From positions 34,740 through 98,739 of the forward strand of contig JAUXQH010000122.1 of the NCBI GenBank assembly GCA_030685065.1: a stretch of DNA of 64,000 bases. The letters are read 5' to 3'. This document shows positions 17,465 through 26,704 of the stretch, piece after piece. The notes under the pieces were generated by a model, which saw nothing but the letters and a program-made list of their open reading frames with translations, was not told the DNA's origin and did no database searches. Numbering within the stretch: position 1 is the first letter of the stretch; the number at the start of each line of letters is the position of its first letter. The position numbers and the translations under genes were made by a program. This DNA is from Pseudomonadota bacterium (GTDB taxonomy: Bacteria; Myxococcota_A; UBA796; SXON01).

Positions 17465-19459
17465 TCAACAACCCTTGTTGCTCCCATAGATCGGCGAGAG
17501 GGTGCTGCTCGCGCCGATGTGGGTCTTGAGGGCGGCCACCGTCGTGTTGCACAAGTTGGTGTTGTAGCTGATCGAGTGGTAGCCGTAGCCGACGCCCGTG
17601 AGGCCGTACAAGCCGTCGAGGTCCGTCAGGAGCGTGTTGCTCTCGAGGTAGAGAGAGTAGGTGCTCGACCCCGCGGTGGTGCTGTACCCGACGTACGTGA
17701 CACCCTCCAATCCATCCAGGTTGGTGAGCGCGGCGTTCCCATACACATACAGGCGCAGGAGCGGGCCGGAGGTGCCGGAGAGCCCGGCGATGCCCGTCAG
17801 CGTGGCGTTGTTGGAGACGCTGATCGCGTCGACCACGCTGATCGCCGCGAGGCCGTCCAGGTTGGTGAGCAGATCGAGGTCGTCGACGGCGAGCGTACCG
17901 GCCGAGACCACGTTTTCGAGTCCTGAGAGCGATCCGAGCGCCGGCAAGCCGGAGAGTTGGAGCGTCAGTGGCACGTCGGTGACGCCGCTCAGCGCGGAGA
18001 TGTCGGTGAGGGCGGAGAGGCCGGTGAGCGAGAGGCCGGCGGGGTCGGTGAGGGACGCGAAGTCGTCGAGGTCGGTGACGGCCATGCCGGTGACGGTGAG
18101 CGTCCCGCTGGTCGCGACGAGCGAGCCGAAGCCCGAGAGGTCGGTGAGCGCGCCCCCGCGCAGGGTCAGGGCCGGCGCGGCGGCCAGCGCGTCGAAGCCG
18201 GTGATCGCGGTGAGCGCGGTGCCACCCGAGATGGAGAGGCTGGTCCCCACCGATACGAGGGCGTCGAAGCCGCCGAGCACGGTGACCGTGGAGCTGGTGT
18301 AGACGTAGAGCGAGCCGCCGACCGAGCGCAGGCCCGAGAAGGCGTCCAGCGGGCCGGCGGCCTCGGCGTAGAAGGTGAGGGTGCCGCCGACGTTCTCGAG
18401 CGCGTCGAAGCCGGACCAATCCGACACGGACAGCGGGTACAGCGTCATGTTGCCGTCCACCGTGGTGAGGGAGGGCATGGACAGGGAGTCGGGCGTGTAC
18501 GTTCCGGTGCCGACGCCGATGGTCAACACCCCCACACGCTCGATGTCGGGGAGCTCGACATCCCCCATCGACAGCCCGTAGATGGTCAGCGTGCCGGTGA
18601 TCTGCCCGACGCCGTCGAGCAGGGTGGCGTCGAGCGAGTTGGTGATCGTGTAGTCACCCGCGATGATCGTGCCCGCGAGCGAGCCGCCGTCCCCGTCCTC
18701 GCCATCCTCGCCATCCTCGCCGTCCTCCCCGTCGCAGACGTAGACGGTCGTGTCGACCTCGTCCGCGGTGAGCACGCCGTCCCCGTCGCGGTCGGTGCCG
18801 ATCGCCACCGCCTCTCCCCCGGAGGCGCAGTTGGGGCCCGCGGGCTCGTCCGCGGTGCTCACCAGCGCGGCGGCGCCGTCGTCACCGGTCGCGCCGCTGC
18901 ACACGTAGGAGGTCGAGGCGATCTCGCCCTCGTCGAGCACGCCGCTGCCGTCCGTGTCCGCGCCGGTGTCGAGGCGCTGGCCGCCGAACGGGCAATTCTC
19001 GCCCGGGGGCTCCTCGGAGACGCCCACGAGCGTCTGGATGCCGGACCCGCCGTCCTCGCCGTGGCAGAGGTACTCGGTGACGTCGATCTCCTCGGGGTCG
19101 AGCACGCCGTCGGCGTCATCGTCGATGCCGGCGTCCACCCGCACGCCGCCGTTCGAGCAGTTCTCGCCGGCAGGCTCGTCGGCGGTCGTCACCAGGGCCG
19201 AAGCGCCGTCCTCGCCGTCCTCGCCGTCCTCGCCGTCGGCACCGTCCGCGCCCAGCGCGCCGCCACAGAGGTAGGCGGTGCTGTCGATCTCGCCCTCGGC
19301 CAACGCGCCGTCGCCATCGTCGTCCACGCCCGACTCGACCGCCACGCCGCCCTCCTCACAGTTCTCCCCCGCGGGCTCGTCCCGGGTGGCGAGCAGGGCG
19401 CTGGCGGCCTCTTCGGGGGGTACGGCGATGCAGGCGGAGAGGAAGAGGGACGTGAGCAT
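17465..19459 (-). CDS. DUF7151-repeat lipoprotein with leucine-rich/receptor-L-like domain
   Basis: The 664-residue product starts MLTSLFLSAC, a lipoprotein signal with Cys at 10, behind a GAGG ribosome site; a GTG 8 codons upstream is the alternative. Four repeats of about 70 residues follow, each LVxTxDEPAGxNCxxGG, then an acidic DxDxDGxLxxxEI loop that looks like a calcium site, then TxYxCxG. Short collagen-like GADGEDGEDGEDG spacers separate some of them. The C-terminal 400 residues have leucine-rich units (ALTNLDGLEGVTYVG and similar) like receptor-L domains. It is probably a surface-exposed binding protein; the ligand is unknown. Confidence 0.8.
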   Translation of the reverse strand: MLTSLFLSACIAVPPEEAASALLATRDEPAGENCEEGGVAVESGVDDDGDGALAEGEIDSTAYLCGGALGADGADGEDGEDGEDGASALVTTADEPAGENCSNGGVRVDAGIDDDADGVLDPEEIDVTEYLCHGEDGGSGIQTLVGVSEEPPGENCPFGGQRLDTGADTDGSGVLDEGEIASTSYVCSGATGDDGAAALVSTADEPAGPNCASGGEAVAIGTDRDGDGVLTADEVDTTVYVCDGEDGEDGEDGEDGDGGSLAGTIIAGDYTITNSLDATLLDGVGQITGTLTIYGLSMGDVELPDIERVGVLTIGVGTGTYTPDSLSMPSLTTVDGNMTLYPLSVSDWSGFDALENVGGTLTFYAEAAGPLDAFSGLRSVGGSLYVYTSSTVTVLGGFDALVSVGTSLSISGGTALTAITGFDALAAAPALTLRGGALTDLSGFGSLVATSGTLTVTGMAVTDLDDFASLTDPAGLSLTGLSALTDISALSGVTDVPLTLQLSGLPALGSLSGLENVVSAGTLAVDDLDLLTNLDGLAAISVVDAISVSNNATLTGIAGLSGTSGPLLRLYVYGNAALTNLDGLEGVTYVGYSTTAGSSTYSLYLESNTLLTDLDGLYGLTGVGYGYHSISYNTNLCNTTVAALKTHIGASSTLSPIYGSNKGC

Positions 19460-19512
19460 CAGGGGGCCTCGGAGGGCGCCCACGGTAGCACGAGGCTTCG
19501 CCGCGAAAGGCG

Positions 19513-20028
19513 CTATCCCTGCGCCCGGTACGTGCGGGCCAGCTCCAGGTAGGCCTCGCGGCCGCCCTCGATCTGGGCGCGGTCCCCGTCACGGAGCGGC
19601 CGCACCACCTTGCCCGGCATGCCGAGCACGAGCGATCCGCTCGGGATCCGCATTCCCACGGGAATCACGGCCCCCGCGCCGATGATGCACCACGGCTCGA
19701 TGTGACAGTTGTCGAGCAGGATGCTGCCCATGCCGATCAGGCAATCGTCCTCGACCGTGCATCCGTGCAGGATGACGCGGTGCCCCACGGTCACGCGCGC
19801 GCCGATGTTCACGGAGGAGAACCCGCCCGTGGCGTGGGCGCACGTCAGATCCTGGAGGTTGGAGTCCGCGCCGATGCGGATGGCGCCCTGGTCGCCGCGG
19901 AGCACGACGCCGGGCCACACGCTGACGTTGGCGCCGAGCGTGACATCGCCGAGGAGCTGGGCGCTGGCGTGCACGTAGGCGGAGGGGTCGACCCGGGGAG
20001 AGAAGGCGCCGTAGCGTTCGAGAGGCAT
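19513..20028 (-). CDS. Gamma-carbonic-anhydrase-like hexapeptide-repeat protein
   Basis: The 171-residue protein is a left-handed beta-helix of the gamma-class carbonic anhydrase (YrdA/CaiE) family. GDQGAIRIGADSNLQDLTCAHATGG is followed by VTVGHRVILHGCTVEDDCLIGMG and GAGAVIPVGMRIPSGSLVLGMPGKVVR. The three metal-ligand histidines appear in CAHAT, VGHRV and LHGC. Family members bind zinc or iron, and many lack measurable anhydrase activity, so the reaction is uncertain. It is a trimeric cytosolic protein of normal length. It begins just divergent from the DUF1801 gene. Confidence 0.88.
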   Translation of the reverse strand: MPLERYGAFSPRVDPSAYVHASAQLLGDVTLGANVSVWPGVVLRGDQGAIRIGADSNLQDLTCAHATGGFSSVNIGARVTVGHRVILHGCTVEDDCLIGMGSILLDNCHIEPWCIIGAGAVIPVGMRIPSGSLVLGMPGKVVRPLRDGDRAQIEGGREAYLELARTYRAQG

Positions 20029-20084
20029 CGGCGCGGTTTAGCGCAGGAGCGCGCCGTTGGGTATCGACAGAGTAGGATGCCGCC

Positions 20085-20552
20085 ATGACCACCCCCGTCG
20101 ACGCCTACCTCGCCACCCTCCCCGAAGACCGCCGCGCCGCCCTCACCACGCTGCGGGACGCCATCCGGGCCGGCCTGCCCGAGGGCTACGAGGAGGGCCT
20201 CCAGTACGGCATGATCGCCTGGTACGTGCCCCACAGCCGCTACCCCGACGGATATCACTGCGATCCGAAGCAGCCCGTGCCGTTCGCCAGCATCGCCGCG
20301 CAGAAGAACCACCTCGCGGTGTACCTGTTCTGCGTCTATTGCGATCCGACGCTCACGCAGTGGTTCGTCGACGAGTACCAGAAGTCCGGCAAGAAGCTCG
20401 ACATGGGCAAGGGCTGCGTGCGCTTCAAGAAGATCGAGGACGCGCCGCTGGAGCTGTTCGGCCGAGTGGTGGCGAAGATGCCGGTCGACGACTTCCTTGC
20501 GCTCTACTCGTCGCAGATCCCGGCTTCCGCGAAGAAGAAGGCCAAGAAGTAG
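20085..20552 (+). CDS. DUF1801 (YdhG-like) domain protein
   Basis: The 155-residue cytosolic protein has the DUF1801 pattern: TLPEDRRAALTTLRDAIRAGLPEGYEEGLQYGMIAWYVP, ASIAAQKNHLAVYLFCVY, and MGKGCVRFKKIEDAPLELFGRVV. It ends in a Lys-rich tail, AKKKAKK. The fold is widespread and related to frataxin-like YdhG proteins, with no firmly known biochemical role. The length is normal. It is divergent from the carbonic-anhydrase-like gene and convergent with the radical SAM gene. Confidence 0.88.
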   Translation: MTTPVDAYLATLPEDRRAALTTLRDAIRAGLPEGYEEGLQYGMIAWYVPHSRYPDGYHCDPKQPVPFASIAAQKNHLAVYLFCVYCDPTLTQWFVDEYQKSGKKLDMGKGCVRFKKIEDAPLELFGRVVAKMPVDDFLALYSSQIPASAKKKAKK

Positions 20553-20573
20553 GCGCACGCACGCTCGCGCGGC

Positions 20574-21422
20574 TCAGACGCCGCCGTACGACTCCGCCCG
20601 CACCCCGACCGCCCGCGCCCGCGCCGCGATCTGCTCCAGGCGCTCGGCGGAGAGCGATCCGACGGTCGGATCGGAGGGCTTGCGCGCGACGGTGTAGATC
20701 TGCACGTGGTCGATCGTGCCGCCAGCCGCGATGACGGAGAGGCGGCCCACCCAGGCCTCGATCTCGGCGTCACTCGGGCCCTCACCCCCCAACGTGCAGA
20801 ACATGCTCTGGATCACGAGGGGGCGGTACGCGGCCGTGGCCGCGAGGTTGGACAAGATCCGCGCGAAGGGGAACGTCGTGCCGTCGACGCGGCGATACCA
20901 GGCCTCGGTGCCCGCGTCCAACTTGGCCCACACCTCATCCACCAGGGGGAGGGCGGCCTTGACCCGCTCCCGGTGCAACATCGTGGCGTTGGTGAGGAGG
21001 CGCACGGGCACGTCGAGCCCGAAGCGATCCCGCGCCGCGCGCACCCGCGCCACGGCCCCCGGGAACGCGGCGGGGGTGGTGGGCTCGCCGTCCCCCGCGA
21101 ACGCGATGTCGGTCACGCGGCGGAGCGCGGGCGCCACGGTGTGGAAGGGCGGGTGCTCCCACAACGATCCGTCACGCACCCAGCCGAGGAGGCGGGAGAG
21201 CTCGGCGTCCAGCACGTCCAGATCGATCGCGCCCGATCCCGGCGGCCCGGCGGCCTCCGTGCGGTCGACCTGGCAGTACGGACAATCGAAATTGCACACC
21301 TTGTCCGGGTTGAGGTTGATCCCGATGGAGAGGCCGCGCGCCCGCCGGGAGACGACGGCGTAGACGTAGCGGTTGTCACCGAGATCGCGACGGTGGTCCT
21401 GGAAGTCGAGCGTGCGTTCCAC
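20574..21422 (-). CDS. Radical SAM protein
   Basis: The 282-residue protein has the cluster motif CNFDCPYC (C43, C47, C50), the CxxxCxxC arrangement that binds the [4Fe-4S] cluster for S-adenosylmethionine cleavage. The AdoMet-binding barrel continues with DIAFAGDGEPTTPAAFPGAV, RLLTNATMLHRERV, VDEVWAKLDAGTEAWYRRVDG and QSMFCTLGGEGPSDAEIEAW. It resembles uncharacterised wyosine/NrdG-like radical SAM proteins. The substrate is not indicated, because neighbours are unrelated and no peptide precursor was seen. Confidence 0.88.
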   Translation of the reverse strand: MERTLDFQDHRRDLGDNRYVYAVVSRRARGLSIGINLNPDKVCNFDCPYCQVDRTEAAGPPGSGAIDLDVLDAELSRLLGWVRDGSLWEHPPFHTVAPALRRVTDIAFAGDGEPTTPAAFPGAVARVRAARDRFGLDVPVRLLTNATMLHRERVKAALPLVDEVWAKLDAGTEAWYRRVDGTTFPFARILSNLAATAAYRPLVIQSMFCTLGGEGPSDAEIEAWVGRLSVIAAGGTIDHVQIYTVARKPSDPTVGSLSAERLEQIAARARAVGVRAESYGGV

Positions 21423-21451
21423 GGCGCCAATCTATCCGGTAGGATGGCCCG

Positions 21452-21994
21452 ATGCGGGTCACCCGACGTCAAGCGCTCCTCGCCACCACCCTGATGGGCG
21501 GGGCCGTCGCGGCCGCCGCGGCCGGGGTGTCCTTTCGCTGGTGGGACCAGCCCCACGGCCTCCCCTACGCCGTGCTCTCGGCGGACGAGGCCGCGATCCT
21601 CGACGCCTTCGCCGAGGCGTGCTTTCCGTCGGGCGGGGATCCCCCGATGGGCGGGGCCGCCGCCGGCGTCGGGCGCTACTTCGACGGCGTGCTGGAGGGC
21701 CTGGTGCCCGCGCAACAGAAGCTGCTCCGGCTCGCCCTGCACGCGCTCGACGCGCTGCCCCTCCCAACCCACGGCGGGTTCCTGACGGACCTTCCGGTGC
21801 CGACCGCGAGCGACGCGGTTGCGTCGTGGCTCAAGAGCACCCGCCCCGAGCTCCGCGGGCTCGCCCAGTCGTTCTTCATCTTCGTCGGCATGGCGTGGAT
21901 GGCGCACCCCGACGTGCGCACGCGCATCGCGCCGATGTTCGGGTGTGGCTTCGCGGATGCCGGCGGCCTGCCCGCGCGCCTGGAAGCATCGTGA
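21452..21994 (+). CDS. Tat-exported gluconate 2-dehydrogenase subunit-3-like protein
   Basis: The 180-residue protein starts with a twin-arginine signal, MRVTRRQALLATTLMGGAVAAAAAG. The mature part has LSADEAAILDAFAEACFPSGGDPP and VGRYFDGVLEGL, typical of the small subunit of FAD-dependent alcohol or gluconate dehydrogenases. The gene overlaps the next start by GTGA, so it is translationally coupled to the GMC oxidoreductase. The two probably form a periplasmic or envelope dehydrogenase; the small subunit would aid export of the flavoprotein. The electron acceptor is not encoded here. Confidence 0.82.
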   Translation: MRVTRRQALLATTLMGGAVAAAAAGVSFRWWDQPHGLPYAVLSADEAAILDAFAEACFPSGGDPPMGGAAAGVGRYFDGVLEGLVPAQQKLLRLALHALDALPLPTHGGFLTDLPVPTASDAVASWLKSTRPELRGLAQSFFIFVGMAWMAHPDVRTRIAPMFGCGFADAGGLPARLEAS

Positions 21995-23532
21995 GCGCGT
22001 GGATGCCGGGGGACGGCGTGCTCCTCGCCGCGCCCGCCGCGGCCGAGGGGTACGGCGAGGCCGATCGCGACATCGTGTGCGACGTGGTGATCGTCGGCAC
22101 CGGGCCGGGCGGCGCATCGGTGGCGCGGGTGCTCTCCGCGGCGGGCGCGAAGGTGGTGCTGCTGGAAGAGGGGCCGCCGGAGAGCCGCTTTGCGCGCAAC
22201 CAGGGCGACGTGATGCGGTACCACATGCAGGAGGGCGGCGCGATGGTCGCCGCGGGCCGCGCGTACATGCCGATCGCCTCGGGGCGCGGGGTGGGTGGCG
22301 GCACGCTGGTGAACAGCGCCATGGCGTGGCGCGCGCCCGACCACGTGTTGAACGGGTGGGTCGAGCTCCTCGGAGACGAGCGGTACGGAGCAAAGGCGCT
22401 CGCGCCCCTCTACGACCAGCTCACCGAGCTGCTCGGCGTGTGGCCCACGCGCCCCGAGATCTCCGGCAAGAACAACGACCTCATCGTGCGGGGCGTCCGC
22501 GCCCTCGGCCTCGAGGGCGGCTACGTGCCGCGCGCCACGCCCGGCTGCGTAGGGTGCGGCGTCTGCTACTTCGGCTGTCCGAGCGGCGGCAAGGCCAGCA
22601 TGAACCTCAACCTCCTGGTCGAGGCCACGCGCGCGGGCGCCCGCATCGTGGCGGACACGAAGGTCGACACCGTGCTGGTCGAGGGCGGCCGGGTGGTGGG
22701 GGTTTCGGGCCGGATGTTCCACCCGGACACGCGCGTTCCGGGCGGAGCGGTGCGGGTGCGCGCCACGCGCACGGTCCTCGCCGCGGGGGGGATCGGGACC
22801 CCCCGATTGTTACACCACGCCGGGCTCGCCGAACGCTTGGGTCCCGCGGTCGGAAAGGGCCTGCACGTGCACCCGGGCAACGCCGTGCTCGGCATCTGCG
22901 ACGAGCCGATCGAGATGTGGAAGGGGGCCACCCAGGGCGCCTATTTTCATGTCGACGAGCTCCCCGGGGTGCTCCCCCACACGTTCTCCGCGCCGCCCGA
23001 GGTGTGCCTGGGCATGCTCGCGCCGCCGGGCCCGGAGATGAAGAAGGCGATCGACGTGCTCCCGTATCTGTGTGGGCTGATCGTGATGGTGTCCGACAAG
23101 GGCGAGGGCACGGTGGGAGCGCACCCGGACGGGCGGGCGGACATCCGGTACGAGTTCTCCGACGAGGACGTCGAGCGCACCAAGAAGGGCATGTATTGGG
23201 CGGCCAAGGTGCTGCTCGCGGGCGGGGCCCACACGCTGCTCGCGCCCGTGCACGGGGTCGAGCGGACCCACACGGCCGAGGACCTCGCGGACCAACTCTC
23301 GCGGCGCACGCTCGAAGACTTCATGCTCTACGCCGCCCACCCGATGAGCTCCTGCCGCATGGGGCGGGACCCCGTCACGAGCGTCGTCCGCCCCGATGGG
23401 CGCGCGCACACGCTCGAGGGGCTCTACATCGCGGACAGCTCGGTGTTTCCTACCTCGCTCGGGGTGAACCCGAGCCTGACCACCATGGCGCTCGCGACCG
23501 CGATCGCGCAGGGGTTGGCGCGAACCGGATAG
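21991..23532 (+). CDS. GMC-family FAD oxidoreductase
   Basis: The product is about 513 residues from the coupled GTG; an ATG at 22003 is also possible. FAD binding is shown by DVVIVGTGPGGASVARVLSAAG near residue 31, followed by GRGVGGGTLVNSAMAWR and the C-terminal LYIADSSVFPTSLGVNPSLTTMALA. An unusual Cys cluster, CVGCGVCYFGC, lies in the middle and fits the C-x2-C-x2-C-x3-C pattern of iron-sulfur ligands. It probably oxidises an alcohol or sterol-like substrate together with the subunit-3 protein encoded just upstream. The ending HPMSSCRMG is characteristic of the family. Confidence 0.88.
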   Translation: MSAWMPGDGVLLAAPAAAEGYGEADRDIVCDVVIVGTGPGGASVARVLSAAGAKVVLLEEGPPESRFARNQGDVMRYHMQEGGAMVAAGRAYMPIASGRGVGGGTLVNSAMAWRAPDHVLNGWVELLGDERYGAKALAPLYDQLTELLGVWPTRPEISGKNNDLIVRGVRALGLEGGYVPRATPGCVGCGVCYFGCPSGGKASMNLNLLVEATRAGARIVADTKVDTVLVEGGRVVGVSGRMFHPDTRVPGGAVRVRATRTVLAAGGIGTPRLLHHAGLAERLGPAVGKGLHVHPGNAVLGICDEPIEMWKGATQGAYFHVDELPGVLPHTFSAPPEVCLGMLAPPGPEMKKAIDVLPYLCGLIVMVSDKGEGTVGAHPDGRADIRYEFSDEDVERTKKGMYWAAKVLLAGGAHTLLAPVHGVERTHTAEDLADQLSRRTLEDFMLYAAHPMSSCRMGRDPVTSVVRPDGRAHTLEGLYIADSSVFPTSLGVNPSLTTMALATAIAQGLARTG

Positions 23533-23543
23533 GTGGGCCGTCC

Positions 23544-24095
23544 ATGCCGCCGCTCCCCGCATTGCTGCTGATCCTCCGCGACCTCGGCCTGCCCGCCGTG
23601 GCGTCGTGCATGGTCCTCGTCCTCGCCTCCATGGTGTCGAAGGGCACGCTCCATCGCGTCGATCGCATCGGCGCGGCCTCGGTCGCGGTTGGTTTCGCCG
23701 TTGGTTTTCAGCCCCTGTCCGGCGGGGGCTTCGACGGGGGCGATCCGGTCACCGTGCTGCCGCTCGTGGCCGTCGTCACCGCCCTCCTGGCGCCGCGGCT
23801 GGTGACACGGTTCGCGCCCGCGGCCGCCGTCGGGGCGCTCGTGCGCGCCGGGCTGTTCGGCGCGGGCATCGTGAGCGCCGTGGCCCTCTACGCCCTCGGC
23901 GACACCCGGCTGACCGAGGTGGCGCTGGTCACGGTGGGCGCGGCGATCGGCCTCGTGGTGGGCGCGCAGGTGGGGGACCAGCAGCCCATCAAGCTCGTCG
24001 CTCCCGACCCGCGCGTGGGCGCGTGGGCGGTGGTGGCGGTGCTGCTCGTGGCGGTGTGGGTGTTGGGTGTGAGAGGCGCGGTGGCAGGGGCCTGA
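23544..24095 (+). CDS. Small integral membrane protein, unknown function
   Basis: The 183-residue protein has about five hydrophobic helices, for example LPAVASCMVLVLASMVS, ASVAVGFAVGF, VTVLPLVAVVTALLAP, GIVSAVALYAL and AWAVVAVLLVAVWVLGV. It is rich in Ala, Val and Gly with few charges inside the helices. I do not recognise the family. It follows the GMC gene by 11 bases on the same strand, so it may be part of that operon, perhaps as a membrane anchor; this is inferred from position. A strong hairpin follows its stop. Confidence 0.7.
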   Translation: MPPLPALLLILRDLGLPAVASCMVLVLASMVSKGTLHRVDRIGAASVAVGFAVGFQPLSGGGFDGGDPVTVLPLVAVVTALLAPRLVTRFAPAAAVGALVRAGLFGAGIVSAVALYALGDTRLTEVALVTVGAAIGLVVGAQVGDQQPIKLVAPDPRVGAWAVVAVLLVAVWVLGVRGAVAGA

Positions 24096-24096
24096 G

Positions 24097-24139
24097 GGGG
24101 CGCGGTCGCCGCCGTCTTCGGCGGCGGGCACCGCGCCCC
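24097..24139. terminator. Hairpin terminator between convergent genes
   Basis: GGGGCGCGGT (24097-24106) pairs perfectly with ACCGCGCCCC (24130-24139), and inside it CGCCGCCG pairs with CGGCGGCG around TCTT. The hairpin starts right after one stop codon and 8 bases before the convergent stop, fitting a bidirectional terminator, although no T-tract is present. Confidence 0.6.
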
Positions 24140-24146
24140 ACGTCTC

Positions 24147-25559
24147 CTACCGACGAACCAAATCTCCCACCGCCCCGAGCTCGTCGTACAGGTATACGTT
24201 CGCGATGATCGCCTTCTCGAACACGCCGATGTGCAGGCTCTCGTTGGGGCCATGCGCGGTTGTCTGCGGGTCGATGACGCCGTTGAGGATGAGGGGGAGA
24301 TCCCCGAAGCGCCGCCCGAAGAGCGCCACGAAGGGGATCGAGCCCCCCACGCCGACCTGGAGCAACGGGCGGCCCCAGGCCTTCACGTACGCGCGGTCGG
24401 CCGCCGCGAAGGCGGGCCCCTTCGGGGTGTAGAGCCACGCGCCCGACGGCGCCGTGGAGATGTCCACGGTGACCTTCACCCCGCCCGGCGCGTCACGGAG
24501 GAGCTCGGCGCGGAGGGCGTCCCGAACCGCGTCGTCGTCCTGGCCCGGCGCCACGCGCACGGACAGGATCGCCTCGGCGGACATCCGCAGGGCGTTCTTC
24601 TTGCGGTCGATCGTCGGGAGCGTGGTGGACACGATGGTGATGGCCGGCTGGCGCCAGAGGTGCTCGGCGGGGGGGGCGCCCTCGGTGGGGAGCGGCTCGA
24701 TGCCGGGGCAGAGGTGGGCGCCGGAGCGGATGACCTCGGTGGTGAGCGGCACGTCCCACGCCGCCGTGGACCACGCGGGCGGCACCTCCGCGCGCGGGCT
24801 CTTGAGGCGGCCATTCTCGTCGACGAGGCGCGCGAGCAGGGTCACGAGCGCGAGCGACACGTCGGGCACCATGCCGCCCCAGAGGCCCGAGTGCACGTCG
24901 GCCTCGAGCGCCTCGCAGCGCACGGTGCACTCCATGAGGCCGCGGAGCGAGGTGGTGAGGCCGGGGAGCTCGGTCGAAGGGTTTTCACAGTCGGTGAGGA
25001 CCATGACGTCGGACGCGAAGGCCTCGGGAAACGCATCCATGAAGCGCTCGAGGTTGGGGCTCCCGATCTCCTCCTCGCCCTCGATGACGAGCTTGATGTT
25101 GGCGGGGAGCGTACCGGTCTCCGCCAGCCAGGCGCCGAGCGCCGCGAGGTGGCTGACCCACCCGCCCATGTCGTCGGCGGCGCCCCGCGCGTAGAGGCGG
25201 CCGTCCCGCACGGTGGGCTCGTGGGGCGGGCTGTCCCACACCTCTCCCTTCACGGGCTGCAGATCGAGGTGGCCGTAGATGAGGATCGTCGGCTTTCCGG
25301 GCGCCTTGAGCCACTCGGCGGTCACGATGGGGAGGGCGTCGGGGAGCTCACAGACGCGGGACCCGGAGAAGCCGAGCGCGGCGAGGTCTCCGGCGACCCG
25401 CGCGGCCAGGGCACGAACATCGGCGGCGTGCGCCGGCTCGCACGAGATTGCGGGGATGCGGAGGTAGTCGCACAGCTGCGCGAGGGCCTCGGGAAAGTGG
25501 GCGCGGGCGCGGGTGGCGACGGAGTCGACGGTGGGCTCGGGGCGGACGGCGGTAGGCAT
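24147..25559 (-). CDS. M20-family metallopeptidase (dipeptidase-like)
   Basis: The 470-residue cytosolic protein is a di-zinc M20 hydrolase. Metal ligands and catalytic residues are in IYGHLDLQPV (H97, D99), LYARGAADDMGG (D129 or D130) and VIEGEEEIGSPN (E161-E163), with a late His in TTAHGPNESLHIG. The insert carrying ALEADVHSGLWGG is typical of the carnosinase/dipeptidase branch. It would hydrolyse di- or tripeptides. The length is normal. It is convergent with the membrane protein and follows the phosphoesterase gene on the same strand by 35 bases. Confidence 0.9.
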   Translation of the reverse strand: MPTAVRPEPTVDSVATRARAHFPEALAQLCDYLRIPAISCEPAHAADVRALAARVAGDLAALGFSGSRVCELPDALPIVTAEWLKAPGKPTILIYGHLDLQPVKGEVWDSPPHEPTVRDGRLYARGAADDMGGWVSHLAALGAWLAETGTLPANIKLVIEGEEEIGSPNLERFMDAFPEAFASDVMVLTDCENPSTELPGLTTSLRGLMECTVRCEALEADVHSGLWGGMVPDVSLALVTLLARLVDENGRLKSPRAEVPPAWSTAAWDVPLTTEVIRSGAHLCPGIEPLPTEGAPPAEHLWRQPAITIVSTTLPTIDRKKNALRMSAEAILSVRVAPGQDDDAVRDALRAELLRDAPGGVKVTVDISTAPSGAWLYTPKGPAFAAADRAYVKAWGRPLLQVGVGGSIPFVALFGRRFGDLPLILNGVIDPQTTAHGPNESLHIGVFEKAIIANVYLYDELGAVGDLVRR

Positions 25560-25594
25560 GGGCGCCCACGTATCCGGGGCACCCCAGCTTGGGG

Positions 25595-26704
25595 TCAGTC
25601 CTCGGTGCGATCGAGCGTCACCGCCACGTCCACCGCGCCGTCCGCGCCGCGCGTGACACGCAAGTCGGCCCAGCCGGCGTAGGCGTTCGTCAGGAGGTCA
25701 CCGGAGTGGTCGAGCGCGAGGACGGGCACCCACGTCTTGCCGGCCCACACCTTCGCGACCGGGTTGGCGCGCGCGGCCTCGTCGGCGAAGGGGTAGGCCT
25801 CGCGCACCTCGCCCCCCTTGCCGGAGACGACCTGGTGGAATGTGTCGCCCGCTGTCGCCAGGAGGATGTGCTCGAGATGGTGGTCGTGGCCGGAGGCGTA
25901 ATGACGCACGCCGCAACCGATCAGCACACCCATCGCCTCGGGGGAGAGCAGCTCGGCGGGGCTGTCACGATACTTCCCGAAGGTGACCGCGGGGTGGTGC
26001 CCGAACGCGATGCGGCGGCGCGGGGCGGGAGTCGACGCGCAGTGGTCCCGGAGCCAGGTGAGCTGGCGATCCCGGAGGTCCACCAGGTCGGTTTTTCCGG
26101 TGAGCGCCATGGTGTCGAGGAAGAGGAGCTCGAGCTCGTCGCCGTCGCGGAGCGCCCAATACCGCCAGGGTTGGACCCAGGTCGGCCCCTCGGGGGTGAC
26201 CCGGAGCGCGGTCCCCTCGATCGCCACTTCGGGGTGGCGGAACGTGTGGCGCACGGATGCCAGGGGCGCCGGCGAGGCGTACTCGTGGTTGCCGAGCACG
26301 GCGTAGAAGGCCAAGGCGAGCGGCGCGTATCGCTCGTGGAAGCGCCGCCGCATCATCGCCCCCTCCGGAGAGGAGAGGCCGAGGGCGCCGAGGCCGTAGA
26401 AGTTGTCGCCGAGGAGCACGGCGGCGTCGCAGGTGGGGCCCTGCTCGCACGCGGCGGCGATCCGGGACACGAGCGCGCGGGCGAGCGGATCCGCGGGGCG
26501 CGAGCCGCCGTCCCCGATCAGGGCGGCGCGGAACAGACCGTCCTCGCCGAGGAGCTCGGCGCGCAAGACCCCGCCCCCGAGCGGGGGCTCACCGAAGGGG
26601 GCCACGGCGCCGCTCTCGGCGGGGGCGCGCTCGGGCGCGGCGGGGCGATGGGCGCAGGCCACCATCGAGGCGAAGAGGAGGAGGGCGAGGGGGGCGGGGG
26701 TCAT
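25595..26704 (-). CDS. Metallophosphoesterase lipoprotein (acid-phosphatase-like)
   Basis: The 369-residue product starts with MTPAPLALLLFASMVAC, a lipoprotein signal with the Cys at 17. The calcineurin-like fold shows AALIGDGG, VLLGDNFYG, YAVLGNHEYAS, IAFGHHPAVTFG and YASGHDHHLEH, which together give the full set of dimetal ligands. It resembles purple-acid-phosphatase-type enzymes and would remove phosphate from an extracytoplasmic ester. The start overlaps the stop of the GMC gene (ATGA), so the two are co-translated. Confidence 0.88.
   Translation of the reverse strand: MTPAPLALLLFASMVACAHRPAAPERAPAESGAVAPFGEPPLGGGVLRAELLGEDGLFRAALIGDGGSRPADPLARALVSRIAAACEQGPTCDAAVLLGDNFYGLGALGLSSPEGAMMRRRFHERYAPLALAFYAVLGNHEYASPAPLASVRHTFRHPEVAIEGTALRVTPEGPTWVQPWRYWALRDGDELELLFLDTMALTGKTDLVDLRDRQLTWLRDHCASTPAPRRRIAFGHHPAVTFGKYRDSPAELLSPEAMGVLIGCGVRHYASGHDHHLEHILLATAGDTFHQVVSGKGGEVREAYPFADEAARANPVAKVWAGKTWVPVLALDHSGDLLTNAYAGWADLRVTRGADGAVDVAVTLDRTED

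Noticed and set aside
17957..19552. 531-residue open frame antisense to the DUF7151 lipoprotein
   Set aside because: It is a GC-rich shadow frame without recognisable domains, opposite a gene with repeated motifs.
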